Below, piece after piece: positions 26,035 to 34,523 of a stretch of 64,000 nucleotides of DNA; the stretch's first letter is position 1, and every line of letters begins with the position of its first letter. Origin of the DNA: Actinophytocola sp963825445. Its GTDB lineage: Bacteria; Actinomycetota; Actinomycetes; Mycobacteriales; Pseudonocardiaceae. The DNA lies in assembly GCA_963825445.1 (NCBI GenBank), contig CAWGTM010000024.1:496001-560000 (forward strand), read 5' to 3'. The notes under the pieces are model-generated. The model was not told where the DNA came from. It worked only from the letters and a program-made list of their open reading frames with translations, and ran no database searches. A program made the translations under genes and the position numbers.

Positions 26035-26790
26035 GTGAGTGAACAGAGCGAGCTGTCCGGCAGGACGGCAATCGTCGTCGGCGCGTCCCGCGGCCTCGGC
26101 CGCGGGATCGCCACGGCCATCGCCGAGGCGGGCGCCGCGGTGGTCGCCGTGTCCCGTTCGGAGACGGACTATCCCGCACCCGCGGGTGGCGGCAGCATCA
26201 AGCCGGAGGTCGCCAACGCCCGTGAGGCGGCGCTGGCGCCCAGCCTGATCGACACCTACCAGCCGGACGCCGTGATCGTGGTGGCCGGCGCGACGCCGCA
26301 GATGGTGCCGCTGCAGGAGCAGAGTTGGGAGGCGTTCTCCGCCCCCTGGCAGACCGACGTCCAGATCGCGTTCCACTGGCTGGGTGAGGCGCTGCGCAGG
26401 CCGCTGCGCCCCGGCAGCAAGGTGATCGTGTTCAGCAGCGGCGCCATCCTGAACGCAGGCGGTTCACCGCTGTCGGGTGGCTACGCGGGCGCCAAGGCCA
26501 TGCAGCGGTTCATGACCGGCTACGCGCAGGGTGAGTCGAAGCGTGCGGGTCTGGACATCACGTTCTCGGCGATCATGCCCCGGTTCGCGCCGGAGACGTC
26601 GATCGGCAGCACGGCGGTGGCGGCGTACTCGAAGCTCGCGGGCATGTCGGAGGAGAAGTTCCTCAGTCACCAGGGCCCGTTGCTGACGCCCGAGATCGCG
26701 GGCTCGGCGATGGTGGAGCTGCTCGCGGCGGACAGCGTCGCCCCCGGGTACCTGCTGACCGGTGCGGGACTGCAGAAGCCCCCGTCCTGA
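26035..26790 (+). CDS. short-chain dehydrogenase/reductase
   Basis: The 251-residue SDR starts at GTG 26035 (GGGAGGA seven bases upstream). It has a standard cofactor loop GASRGLGRG, an SSG active-site Ser (IVFSSGAILNAGG) and YAGAK. The NNAG-like position reads VVAGATPQM, a modest departure. It is the last gene of the aryl-CoA operon and could oxidise or reduce an aryl aldehyde/alcohol made by the upstream ligase-lyase pair. A strong hairpin follows. Confidence 0.82.
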   Translation: MSEQSELSGRTAIVVGASRGLGRGIATAIAEAGAAVVAVSRSETDYPAPAGGGSIKPEVANAREAALAPSLIDTYQPDAVIVVAGATPQMVPLQEQSWEAFSAPWQTDVQIAFHWLGEALRRPLRPGSKVIVFSSGAILNAGGSPLSGGYAGAKAMQRFMTGYAQGESKRAGLDITFSAIMPRFAPETSIGSTAVAAYSKLAGMSEEKFLSHQGPLLTPEIAGSAMVELLAADSVAPGYLLTGAGLQKPPS

Positions 26791-26830
26791 CCGGTTGAAT
26801 CCGGTCAGCGCACGAATTCAGCGCACAGAG

Positions 26831-26861
26831 AAGCGGCTCCGGGAAACCCCCGGAGCCGCTT
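26831..26861. terminator. bidirectional hairpin terminator
   Basis: AAGCGGCTCCGGG (26831-26843) pairs perfectly with CCCGGAGCCGCTT (26849-26861) across five bases, between the convergent SDR and GMC genes. Confidence 0.87.
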
Positions 26862-26873
26862 CGTTGTGTGCAC

Positions 26874-28421
26874 TCAGTTCTCACGCAACCAGTGCGCCGT
26901 CCGTTCCCCGATCATGATCGAGGTCAGGTTGGTGTTGGCACGCACCGTGGCCGGCATGATGGACGAGTCGCAGACGTACAGCGACTCGGTGCCGTGCACC
27001 GCGCCGCGCTCGTCCACGACCGTGTCCGAGTCCGACGCCGGTCCCATCCGAACGGTGCCCACCGGGTGGTAGGCGCTGTCCAGACTCGTCTTCACGTACT
27101 GCCGCACCATGTCGTCGTTGTCGATCATGGCGTCCCGCAACACCACGAAGCCCTGTCCGAGCTTCAGGATGTCCGAGTGGTGCGCCAGCTTCCAGGCGGT
27201 CCGGACACCGTCGATCAGGATGTCCATCTCCCGCGAGTCGTCGAGGAAGTTCAACTCGACCGCGGGTGCCTCCGTGGGATCGGTGGAGCGCAACGTGATC
27301 CGGCCACGGGAGCCGGGCCGCTGGGCCACCACCATCACCCCGAGGATCTCGGTGGTGCCGGCCAGCATCTGCAGTTCCGGGAAGTGCGTCAGGTCGAAGT
27401 GATTGACCATGTAGTACTGCAGATCGTTGAAATCGCCCGACACCGGTGAGGTGGTCCGCAGGATCTCCTGCAGGAACGGCTCGGTCGGGTCGGTGGCGCC
27501 CGGCTGTGCCACCAGGAAAGCGCCGGTGCGCTGGTGGTCGACCAGGTTGCCACCGACACCCGACAGGTCGGCACGGACGTCGACGCCGAGCCTGCCCAGG
27601 TCCTCGGCCGGGCCGATGCCGGAGCGCAACAGGATCGCCGGTGAGGCGACCGCGCCGGCGGCCAGGATGACCCGCTTGGCCGACACGAGCTCGTAGGAGC
27701 CGCCGTCGGCCGCCGCCATGACGCCGACGGCCTTGGCGCCCTCGAACACCACCCGGTCGACCGACGTGTGCGCCCGGATCTCCAGGTTCTCCCGATCGCG
27801 GATCAACTTGAGGTAGGTCGTCGCGGTCGTGGCACGGAGTTCGGGATCGTGCCGGGTCGACGGGATCGGACCCACACCCGTGGACTCGGGATGGTTGTGG
27901 TCCTTGACCTCCGGGAACCCGGCGGCCACGCAGGACTCGATGAACGCCTGCTGTCCCGGCACCAGTTCCTCGTGACGCCAACGCCGGATCGGCATCGGCC
28001 CACTGTCACCGTGGAACTCGCTGCCGCCGAAGTCGTAGTCGTTCTCCAGCTTCCGGAAGAACGGCAGGACCTCGTCGTAGGACCACGCCGGGTTGCCGGC
28101 GCGGGCCCAGTCGTCGTAGTCGGCCGGGACGCCGCGCAGCCCGACGGTGGCACCCACGGCGGACGAGCCACCGGTGGTCTTGCCCCGCGGGTAGCGGATC
28201 CGGCGGCCGTCGTGGACTTCGGCGCGGAAACTCCAGTCGTGGTCCTCGAACGACATGGCACGGCCGTAGTGAATGTCCTCTGGCATCTCCTCGTGTGTGA
28301 GGTAGTCCGGGCCACCCTCGATGAGCAGCACCCGCCTGCCGGAGTCCTCGGTCAGCCGGGCCGCGAGCGCCGCGCCGGCTGATCCGGCACCGACGATGAT
28401 GTCGTCATACTGAGCCGTCAT
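26874..28421 (-). CDS. GMC-family FAD-dependent oxidoreductase, copy 1
   Basis: The 515-residue flavoenzyme has the GMC signatures: FAD-binding DDIIVGAGSAGAALAARLTE, YPRGKTTGGSSAVGATVGLR, LAAGAVASPAILLRSGIGPA and the C-terminal catalytic region AYHPVGTVRMG with RANTNLTSIMIGERTA. Members oxidise primary or secondary alcohols to carbonyls, passing hydride to FAD. An oxidoreductase labelled E9 is a usual part of enediyne gene sets, and this protein or its homologue at 35368 is a candidate equivalent; that equivalence rests on memory of the family, not on a search. It diverges from the DUF1702 operon. Confidence 0.88.
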   Translation of the reverse strand: MTAQYDDIIVGAGSAGAALAARLTEDSGRRVLLIEGGPDYLTHEEMPEDIHYGRAMSFEDHDWSFRAEVHDGRRIRYPRGKTTGGSSAVGATVGLRGVPADYDDWARAGNPAWSYDEVLPFFRKLENDYDFGGSEFHGDSGPMPIRRWRHEELVPGQQAFIESCVAAGFPEVKDHNHPESTGVGPIPSTRHDPELRATTATTYLKLIRDRENLEIRAHTSVDRVVFEGAKAVGVMAAADGGSYELVSAKRVILAAGAVASPAILLRSGIGPAEDLGRLGVDVRADLSGVGGNLVDHQRTGAFLVAQPGATDPTEPFLQEILRTTSPVSGDFNDLQYYMVNHFDLTHFPELQMLAGTTEILGVMVVAQRPGSRGRITLRSTDPTEAPAVELNFLDDSREMDILIDGVRTAWKLAHHSDILKLGQGFVVLRDAMIDNDDMVRQYVKTSLDSAYHPVGTVRMGPASDSDTVVDERGAVHGTESLYVCDSSIMPATVRANTNLTSIMIGERTAHWLREN

Positions 28422-28681
28422 AAGCAGTCCTTGATAATCGTGGCGCTTTCGGGCGCAGGGATTCTGCGACCACAGTCGAGCCTGTCATCGGTGCGGTGAT
28501 CTTGCTACTCGCGTCGTGCGCGCGTTTCCCGACGTCTCGGAAAGCGCAATATCGAAGACGTTCGGTGGTGAATCAGCCTCGAAAATCCAGTGCGCAACCC
28601 GGGAGTGGGCATCGGGCGGGTGCTCCGCAGACCATGAAATAGCGAGGCGCTGCGCCGAAAGCAGCGGCGAAGGGAGTGAAC

Positions 28682-29674
28682 ATGTCCAGCATGTGGCGGA
28701 CGCTGCGGCGTCGTATTTTGACGCCCGGAATGGCCAACGCAGACCTCTCGGTACGTGGTTTTCACGTGAAGAACGCTGCCGCCAAGGAATTGCTGGAAAC
28801 CGTCGGACGATCTTTCCTGCGCGGTTATTCCTACGCTGCCGAGGCGCGCCGTGCCCGACGACGCCGAGGAGCGACTCGAGAAGATTCCGCGCCAGTTCCG
28901 CGGCTTCGCCTACGAGGGCGCCGGGATGGGCTTCGCGGTGCGCGACGCGCTCCGTTCGGCCGGGGTGGCCGCAACGCGCGGTTCATCGAGGGCGCCGGCA
29001 GCGTCCACGACTACATGATCTACGTCGGCGCCGGCTGGGCCATGGCCCGGGTGCCGAGGTTCACCTGGTCCCGGATCGAGCTGGGCGACCCCGTGCTGCG
29101 CTGGCTCGCCCTCGACGGCTACGGGTTCCACCAGGCCTACTTCCACACGCAGAAGTACGTGCACGACCAGTACCGCGAGCCGAATCTGCCCTGGCCCGCC
29201 CACGGCGCGTCCTGGTACACCGACCACGTCGTCGACCAGGGCATCGGACGGGCGATGTGGTTCGTCGGGGGTTCCGACCCGCGGGTCGTGGCGGACATGA
29301 TCGACGCGTTTCCCGAGGAGCGCCGGGCCGACCTGTACGCCGGTACCGGGCTGGCCGCCACCTACGCGGGTGGGGGAGACGAGGGCGAGCTGCGGCTGCT
29401 CAAGGCCCGCGCCGGTCGGTACCTGCCGAATCTCGCGCAGGGCAGCGCCTTCGCCGCCACCGCACGGGTCGAGGCGGATCTGGCCATCGAGCACACCGCC
29501 GTGGCCAGCCGGATCATCTGCGAGATGACGCCGGCGGAGGCGACCCGGCTGTGCGCCGACACCCGGCCTGAGCCGGTCACCGAGGTACCGGGCCATCCCG
29601 GTGTCCCGTCCTTCGAGGTGTGGCGTCAACGCATCGCGGCGGCGTTCGTGACGGACACGGAGCTTTCGGCATGA
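28682..29674 (+). CDS. DUF1702 protein (UnbL/E3-type enediyne protein), with an out-of-frame segment
   Basis: The 330-residue protein starts at ATG 28682 behind AGGGAG. N-terminal text (MWRTLRRRILTP, VRGFHVKNAAAKELLETVGR) and C-terminal text (VHDYMIYVGAGWAMARVPRF, LDGYGFHQAYFHTQKYVHDQ) are typical of DUF1702. This family includes an unknown-function protein of the enediyne core set. Residues about 59-91 are Arg-rich nonsense in this frame. The other frame over 28857-28952 reads PDDAEERLEKIPRQFRGFAY and EGAGMGFAVRDAL, the expected sequence. An extra C in the run at 28854-28856 and a missing C near 28952 would explain it. No stop results, so the annotated frame is open, but the true protein probably has the restored text. 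The stop overlaps the P450 start. Confidence 0.82.
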   Translation: MSSMWRTLRRRILTPGMANADLSVRGFHVKNAAAKELLETVGRSFLRGYSYAAEARRARRRRGATREDSAPVPRLRLRGRRDGLRGARRAPFGRGGRNARFIEGAGSVHDYMIYVGAGWAMARVPRFTWSRIELGDPVLRWLALDGYGFHQAYFHTQKYVHDQYREPNLPWPAHGASWYTDHVVDQGIGRAMWFVGGSDPRVVADMIDAFPEERRADLYAGTGLAATYAGGGDEGELRLLKARAGRYLPNLAQGSAFAATARVEADLAIEHTAVASRIICEMTPAEATRLCADTRPEPVTEVPGHPGVPSFEVWRQRIAAAFVTDTELSA

Positions 29675-31038
29675 CCGCGACCGACGCGAGGCCCGTGGGC
29701 CGGGAGCTTCCCGGACCACCGCTGAGCGCGACCCTGAGCGTGCTGATCCAGATGGCCAAGGACCGGCTCGCGGTGATGACGTCGGTGTCGGCGAAGTACG
29801 GCGACGCCGTGAAGCTGCGCCTCGGCCCCAAGAAGCTGCACTTCTTCAACCACCCCGACCACGCGAAGCACGTGCTGGCCGACAACAGCGACAACTACCT
29901 CAAGGGCATCGGCCTGGTGCACGCCCGCCGCGCGCTCGGCGACGGCCTGCTGACCAGCGAGGGCGAGAAGTGGAAGGCCCAGCGCCGCACGATCCAGCCG
30001 GTCTTCAAGGCCAAGCGGATCGCCAGCAAGGCCGACGTGATCGCGAAGGAGGCGGTGAGTCTGGTCGACCGGCTCCGCCACGACGGACGCAACGGCCCCC
30101 TCGACATCAGCCATGAGATGACCGGGCTGACCCTCGGCGTACTCGGGCGTGCCCTGCTCGAGGCCGACCTCGACGCCTACGACTCCATCGGCGACTCGTT
30201 CGAGGCCGTCCAGGACCAGGCGATGTTCGAGATGATGTCGTTGAGTTCGGTGCCGCACTGGGTGCCGCTGCCCCAGCACCGGCGGTTCCGCCGGGCCCGG
30301 GCCGACCTGGACCGCATCGTCGCCCAGCTCGCCGCCGAGCGCGCCGCCCACCCGACCATCGACGGCGACGACGTCCTGTCCCGGCTGGTCGACGCCGGCA
30401 AGCAGGATCCCGACGCCGAGGCCGGTCGCCAGCGGATGCGTGACGAGATGGTGACGTTGCTGCTGGCCGGCCACGAGACCACGGCCAGCACGCTGAGCTG
30501 GACCTTCTACCTGGCCGACCGGCACCCGGAGGTCTGGGAGCGCATGCACGCCGAGGCCGTCGAGGTGCTGGGCGACGGACTGCCCAACTACGAGGACCTC
30601 CACAAGCTGAAGTACACGACCCAGGTGATCCAGGAGGTCATGCGGCTCTACCCGGCGGTGTGGCTGCTGCCCAGGCAGGCCCGCGAGGAGGACGAGATCG
30701 GCGGCTACCGCGTCGCGCCGGGCGCCGACGTGGTGCTCTGCCCGTACACGCTGCACCGACACCCGGAGTTCTGGGACCGTCCGAACGAGTTCGACCCCGA
30801 CCGGTTCGAGCCGGGCGCCTCGACCGGACGGCCGCGCTACGCCTACATCCCGTTCGGCGCGGGCCCCCGGGTGTGCGTCGGTAGCAGCCTCGGCCTGTTG
30901 GAGGCGACGATCGTGGCCGCCACCGTGGCCCGCGACCTGCGTCTGTCCACGGTGCCCGGCTACGACGTCCGGCCCGAGCCGATGCTGACCCTGCGCGTGC
31001 GCGGGGGACTGCCGATGACCGTGCGGCCTGCCGACTGA
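29671..31038 (+). CDS. cytochrome P450 (E7-like)
   Basis: The 455-residue P450 starts at ATG 29671, overlapping the DUF1702 stop by four bases (ATGA). It shows the I-helix oxygen-activation motif LLLAGHETTAS, the K-helix ExxR (QEVMRLYP), a PERF-like FDPDRFEPG and the heme loop PFGAGPRVCVG with Cys402. The length and CYP102/CYP4-like text (LPRQAREEDEIGGYRV) differ from the second P450 at 32191. Coupling to DUF1702 matches the enediyne E7 P450, which acts on the core. Role on this product is inferred from context. Confidence 0.9.
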   Translation: MTATDARPVGRELPGPPLSATLSVLIQMAKDRLAVMTSVSAKYGDAVKLRLGPKKLHFFNHPDHAKHVLADNSDNYLKGIGLVHARRALGDGLLTSEGEKWKAQRRTIQPVFKAKRIASKADVIAKEAVSLVDRLRHDGRNGPLDISHEMTGLTLGVLGRALLEADLDAYDSIGDSFEAVQDQAMFEMMSLSSVPHWVPLPQHRRFRRARADLDRIVAQLAAERAAHPTIDGDDVLSRLVDAGKQDPDAEAGRQRMRDEMVTLLLAGHETTASTLSWTFYLADRHPEVWERMHAEAVEVLGDGLPNYEDLHKLKYTTQVIQEVMRLYPAVWLLPRQAREEDEIGGYRVAPGADVVLCPYTLHRHPEFWDRPNEFDPDRFEPGASTGRPRYAYIPFGAGPRVCVGSSLGLLEATIVAATVARDLRLSTVPGYDVRPEPMLTLRVRGGLPMTVRPAD

Positions 31039-31057
31039 TTCCGAGCGGAGAACCGAC

Positions 31058-32131
31058 ATGCGAGCGAAACTGGTGAGCACCGTGCTGCGTGGGCTCTCCA
31101 CCGTGCAGGTGCGGCAGGTCAAGGCGGTGCGCCACGGCGCGGCGAGCGGCGACGTGGCCCGCATCTATCGAGAGGTGGAGCGGGACTTCGGGGTGCTGGC
31201 GCCGCCGGTGATCCTGCACGCGCCCGCGCCGGACGTGATGGCCGCCTGCTGGCTGACGTTGCGGGAGACGTTGCTGGTGCCCGGTTCGGCGCCGCGGGCG
31301 TCGAAGGAGGCGGTGTGCACCGCCATCTCCGAGTCCAACAGCTGCCCGTTCTGCGTCACCATGCACTCCTCGATGCTGGGGAACCTGGTCGGCTACCGCG
31401 ACGGCGTGATCGGCGACCCGGAAGCGAGTGCGGCGGCCGACTGGACGAAGGCGAACGCCGGCCCGGGCACGGGCGCCGGGCATGCGGTGCCGTTCGGGGT
31501 CGAGCAGACCCCGGAGATGGTCGGCACGGCGGTGGTCATGCAGTACCTCAACCGCATGGTCAACGTCTTCCTCGGCGAGGTGCCGCTGCCGCCGCGCACG
31601 CCGGAGTCCGCGCTCGTCGTGGTCCGGCGCGTGCTGGTCTGGCTGATCAAGACGGCCGAACGGCGCGGGCCGCGGCCGGGTGCCTCGCTCGACCTGCTGC
31701 CCGACGCACCGCTGCCCGCGGATCTGGAGTGGGCGGCGGGGCACCCCGCGATCGCCGGTGCTTTCGCGCGAGCGGCGGCCGCCGTCGACGAGGCGGGGCG
31801 CCGTTCGGTTCCGGCCGAGGTACGCGAGCTGGTGGCGGACCGCCTGTCCCGGTGGGACGGCCAACCGGCCGGCCTGAGCCGCTCCTGGGTCGAAGAGGCG
31901 ATCGCCGGGCTGCCCGAGGACGCTCGCCCGGCCGGGCGACTGGCCCTGCTCACGGCGTTCGCGTCGTACCAGATCGACCAGCGGGTGATCGACGAGTTCC
32001 GCGCGACGCAGCCGGTGGACCGGGCGCTCACCGACCTGACCGCCTGGGCGAGCTTCACCACCGCACGCCGCATCGGCAGCTGGATGCGCACTCCGGGCGA
32101 GACCACCTGGAACGACGCCAAGGCAAGCTGA
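31058..32131 (+). CDS. carboxymuconolactone decarboxylase/AhpD-family protein, long form
   Basis: The 357-residue protein starts at ATG 31058 behind GGAGAA. It has an AhpD redox motif, SNSCPFCVTMHSSMLGNLVG (about residue 93), and MQYLNRMVNVFLGEVPLPP in the first half. A second helical half (about 215-350, SVPAEVRELVADRLSRWDG) repeats the fold without CxxC. It is third in the DUF1702-P450-AhpD operon, so it is probably part of the core oxidative maturation or its protection. It is one of three AhpD-like proteins in the window. Confidence 0.83.
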   Translation: MRAKLVSTVLRGLSTVQVRQVKAVRHGAASGDVARIYREVERDFGVLAPPVILHAPAPDVMAACWLTLRETLLVPGSAPRASKEAVCTAISESNSCPFCVTMHSSMLGNLVGYRDGVIGDPEASAAADWTKANAGPGTGAGHAVPFGVEQTPEMVGTAVVMQYLNRMVNVFLGEVPLPPRTPESALVVVRRVLVWLIKTAERRGPRPGASLDLLPDAPLPADLEWAAGHPAIAGAFARAAAAVDEAGRRSVPAEVRELVADRLSRWDGQPAGLSRSWVEEAIAGLPEDARPAGRLALLTAFASYQIDQRVIDEFRATQPVDRALTDLTAWASFTTARRIGSWMRTPGETTWNDAKAS

Positions 32132-32143
32132 CGCACAACACGA

Positions 32144-32180
32144 CGATGCCGCCCGGCCCTCAGGGGACCGGGCGGCATCG
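32144..32180. terminator. bidirectional hairpin terminator
   Basis: CGATGCCGCCCGG (32144-32156) pairs with CCGGGCGGCATCG (32168-32180) between the convergent AhpD-like and P450 genes. Confidence 0.85.
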
Positions 32181-32190
32181 CTGTGACCGG

Positions 32191-33438
32191 CTATCGGTTC
32201 AGGACCACCGGCAGGTGTCGGTGTCCGTTGGAGACGAAGGACTCCAGCGGCTGGGGGAGGGTGGCCGGGTCGGCCAGTTCCAGGTCGGGGAAGCGGTCCA
32301 TCAGCATCGGTAGACCGGTGCGGGCTTCCATGCGGGCCAGTGGCGCGCCCAGGCAGTGGTGTACCCCGTGGCCGAAGGCGATGTGGTCGCGGCGAGTCTC
32401 GCGGGTCGGGTCGAAGTGGTCGGCCGTGTCTCCGTGGATCCGGGGGTCGCGGCCGGCGGCGCTGAAGCTCACCACGATCGGGTCGCCCCTCGCGATGACC
32501 ACGCCCGCGATCTCGATGTCCTCGACCGCGTAGCGCATCGGAATGTTGGTGAACGGTGCTTCCAACCGCAGCACCTCGTCGATCACGTCGTCCCACGCGA
32601 GCCGTCCGGCGCGGACGGCGGCCAGGCGCTCGGGGTGGGTGAGCAGCAGGCACACGGCGTGGTCGAACAGGTTCACGGTGGTTTCGTGTCCGGCCGTGAA
32701 CATCAGCATCACGGTGTCGACGAGTTCGCGCTCGATCAGGTGCGAGCCGTCCTGGTCGGCCACCTCGATCAGCGCCGACGTGAGGTCCTCGCCCGGTTCG
32801 GCGCGCTTGGTCTCGATCAGCTCGATCATGCGCTCGTAGACCAGCGCGAGCGCGGCCTCCGCCTCCTCGGTGGTGACGGTGGTGTTCATGATGGCGTTGA
32901 TGGCGTCCAACAGTCCGCTGCGCAGCCGGTCGGGCACTCCGAGCAGGTCGGAGATGACCCGCACCGGCAGCGGGTGACAGAACTCCGCGCGCAGATCGAC
33001 GACCGTGCCGGCCGGGTGCCGGTCCAGCGTGTCGACCAGATCGGTGGCGATCGCCCGCACCCGTGGGCCCATCTCGACCGTGCGACGGCCGGTGAACGCC
33101 GTGGCGACCAGGCGCCGCAACCGTTTGTGCTCCTCGCCGTAGGCGGCGACCATGTTGCGGTCCGCCACCCAGTGGGCCAGCGGCCAGGTCCTCGCCAGCT
33201 CGCTCTCGCCGTTCTCCCAGGCCGGCCAGTGCCGATAGGTGTCCCGGGAGATCCGCGGGTCGGTCAGCAGGTTCTTGATCAGCGCCTGGTCGGTGGCCCA
33301 CCAGACGGCCACACCGCTGAGGTCGACACCGGTGATGGGGCCCCGCTCCCGCAGCGTGGCCGCCTCGCCGTGGATGTCCTGGCCGGTCAGATCGATGCGA
33401 TAGAGGTTCGCTCTGTCCGCCAGGCGGGTGGTGCTCAT
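32191..33438 (-). CDS. cytochrome P450, CYP105/107-like
   Basis: The 415-residue bacterial class I-type P450 has an I-helix MFTAGHETTVN, K-helix ExxR (DEVLRLEAPF) and heme loop FGHGVHHCLGAPLARME with Cys362. The C-terminal text SFVSNGHRHLPVVL is typical of actinomycete tailoring P450s that need an external ferredoxin; none is encoded nearby. Its ATG at 33438 overlaps the stop of the symporter-family gene, so the two are coupled. Likely substrate is a late intermediate or an appended group. Confidence 0.92.
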   Translation of the reverse strand: MSTTRLADRANLYRIDLTGQDIHGEAATLRERGPITGVDLSGVAVWWATDQALIKNLLTDPRISRDTYRHWPAWENGESELARTWPLAHWVADRNMVAAYGEEHKRLRRLVATAFTGRRTVEMGPRVRAIATDLVDTLDRHPAGTVVDLRAEFCHPLPVRVISDLLGVPDRLRSGLLDAINAIMNTTVTTEEAEAALALVYERMIELIETKRAEPGEDLTSALIEVADQDGSHLIERELVDTVMLMFTAGHETTVNLFDHAVCLLLTHPERLAAVRAGRLAWDDVIDEVLRLEAPFTNIPMRYAVEDIEIAGVVIARGDPIVVSFSAAGRDPRIHGDTADHFDPTRETRRDHIAFGHGVHHCLGAPLARMEARTGLPMLMDRFPDLELADPATLPQPLESFVSNGHRHLPVVLNR

Positions 33439-34334
33439 ACCCTGCTCGGGGTCTGCGCCCGGTCGGGAGCCGTCGTCGACACGCGCCGGGAGATGATGAG
33501 ACCGAACACCGCGGCCGTGATGAACATGACGAACCCGTAGGTCACCGACGGCATCGCCATCTCGGTGTTGTTCAGCAGCGTCGGGCTCATCGCGATCGTG
33601 ATGGACAGGGTGGCGTTGTGCAGGCCGATCTCGAACGCCGAGGCGATCGACTCCCGCTCGCCCGCACGCAGCAGCCGGGGGCCGAAGTAGCCGAACGCCA
33701 TGCTGAGCAGGTTGAACGCGATGACCACCACGATGAGCTCGCCGAGGACGGCGAACACGTCCCCGCCCATGCCGGCGATCACGCTGACGATCAACATGAC
33801 CAGGACCACCACGGACAGGATCTTGACCGGCCGCTCCATCCGCTTGGCGAACGCCGAGAACCGCGAGCGCACGAACATGCCGATGGCGATCGGGATGAGG
33901 ACCATGGCGAACACCTGGATCACCTTGTCGAACTGAAGGCCGAGCGAGCTGTCCGAACCCAGGAAGCCGGCCACCGACAGGTTGACGATCAGCGGCAGCG
34001 TGAACATCGCCAGCACCGAGTTGACCGCGGTCAGCGAGATGTTGAGCGCGAGGTCACCCTTGAACAGATGGCTGTACAGGCTGGCCGTGCTCCCACCTGG
34101 CGAGGCGGCGAGCAGCATCATGCCGATCGCGAGTTCGGGCCGCAGGTCGAACGCGACCACCAGACCCAGGCAGATCGCCGGCAGGATGATCATTTGGCAG
34201 ACGAGGCATACAACCATCGCACGTGGGTACTTAATGACCCTGCGGAAGTCATCGAGAGTAAGGGTGAGGCCGAGTCCCAACATGATAATCGCGACGACGA
34301 CCGGAAATAGCAGAACCAACGTACCGTTGCTCAT
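33435..34334 (-). CDS. bile acid:sodium symporter (SBF)-family membrane protein
   Basis: The 299-residue protein starts at ATG 34334 (AGGG upstream; GTG 34340 also possible). Nine to ten hydrophobic segments are visible: VLLFPVVVAIIMLGLGLTLT, AMVVCLVCQMIILPAICLGL, IGMMLLAASPGGSTASLYSH (the conserved SBF loop), LTAVNSVLAMFTLPLIVNLS and others, ending SVTYGFVMFITAAVFGLII. SBF proteins use sodium gradients to move organic anions. Coupling to a P450 in a biosynthetic cluster suggests movement of a precursor, intermediate or product, with direction unknown. Confidence 0.87.
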   Translation of the reverse strand: MSNGTLVLLFPVVVAIIMLGLGLTLTLDDFRRVIKYPRAMVVCLVCQMIILPAICLGLVVAFDLRPELAIGMMLLAASPGGSTASLYSHLFKGDLALNISLTAVNSVLAMFTLPLIVNLSVAGFLGSDSSLGLQFDKVIQVFAMVLIPIAIGMFVRSRFSAFAKRMERPVKILSVVVLVMLIVSVIAGMGGDVFAVLGELIVVVIAFNLLSMAFGYFGPRLLRAGERESIASAFEIGLHNATLSITIAMSPTLLNNTEMAMPSVTYGFVMFITAAVFGLIISRRVSTTAPDRAQTPSRV

Positions 34335-34523
34335 AGCCACCCTGCCTTCGGCTGCTGCGGTTTACAAACATTTTCGCAGCATCAGGCGAGGGCGCGCTCC
34401 TCCCAACTTGCTCAACGTGGCAACCGGCCACGGGTGACTACTACTGTTGCAGTGCGCTATGGCTCGGGTTACCGTTGGACCCGAATTGGGGCAGAAATCG
34501 ATCAGCTAAGGTGGGACACAGAA

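Noticed and set aside
23690..26179. 829-codon minus-strand frame opposite the crotonase, ligase, DUF899 and SDR genes
   Set aside because: It spans four well-recognised sense genes and has no protein-like features; an antisense artefact.
30638..33301. 887-codon minus-strand frame across the P450 and AhpD region
   Set aside because: Low-complexity Arg/Pro/Gly text, overlapping genes with clear heme and CxxC motifs on their own frames.
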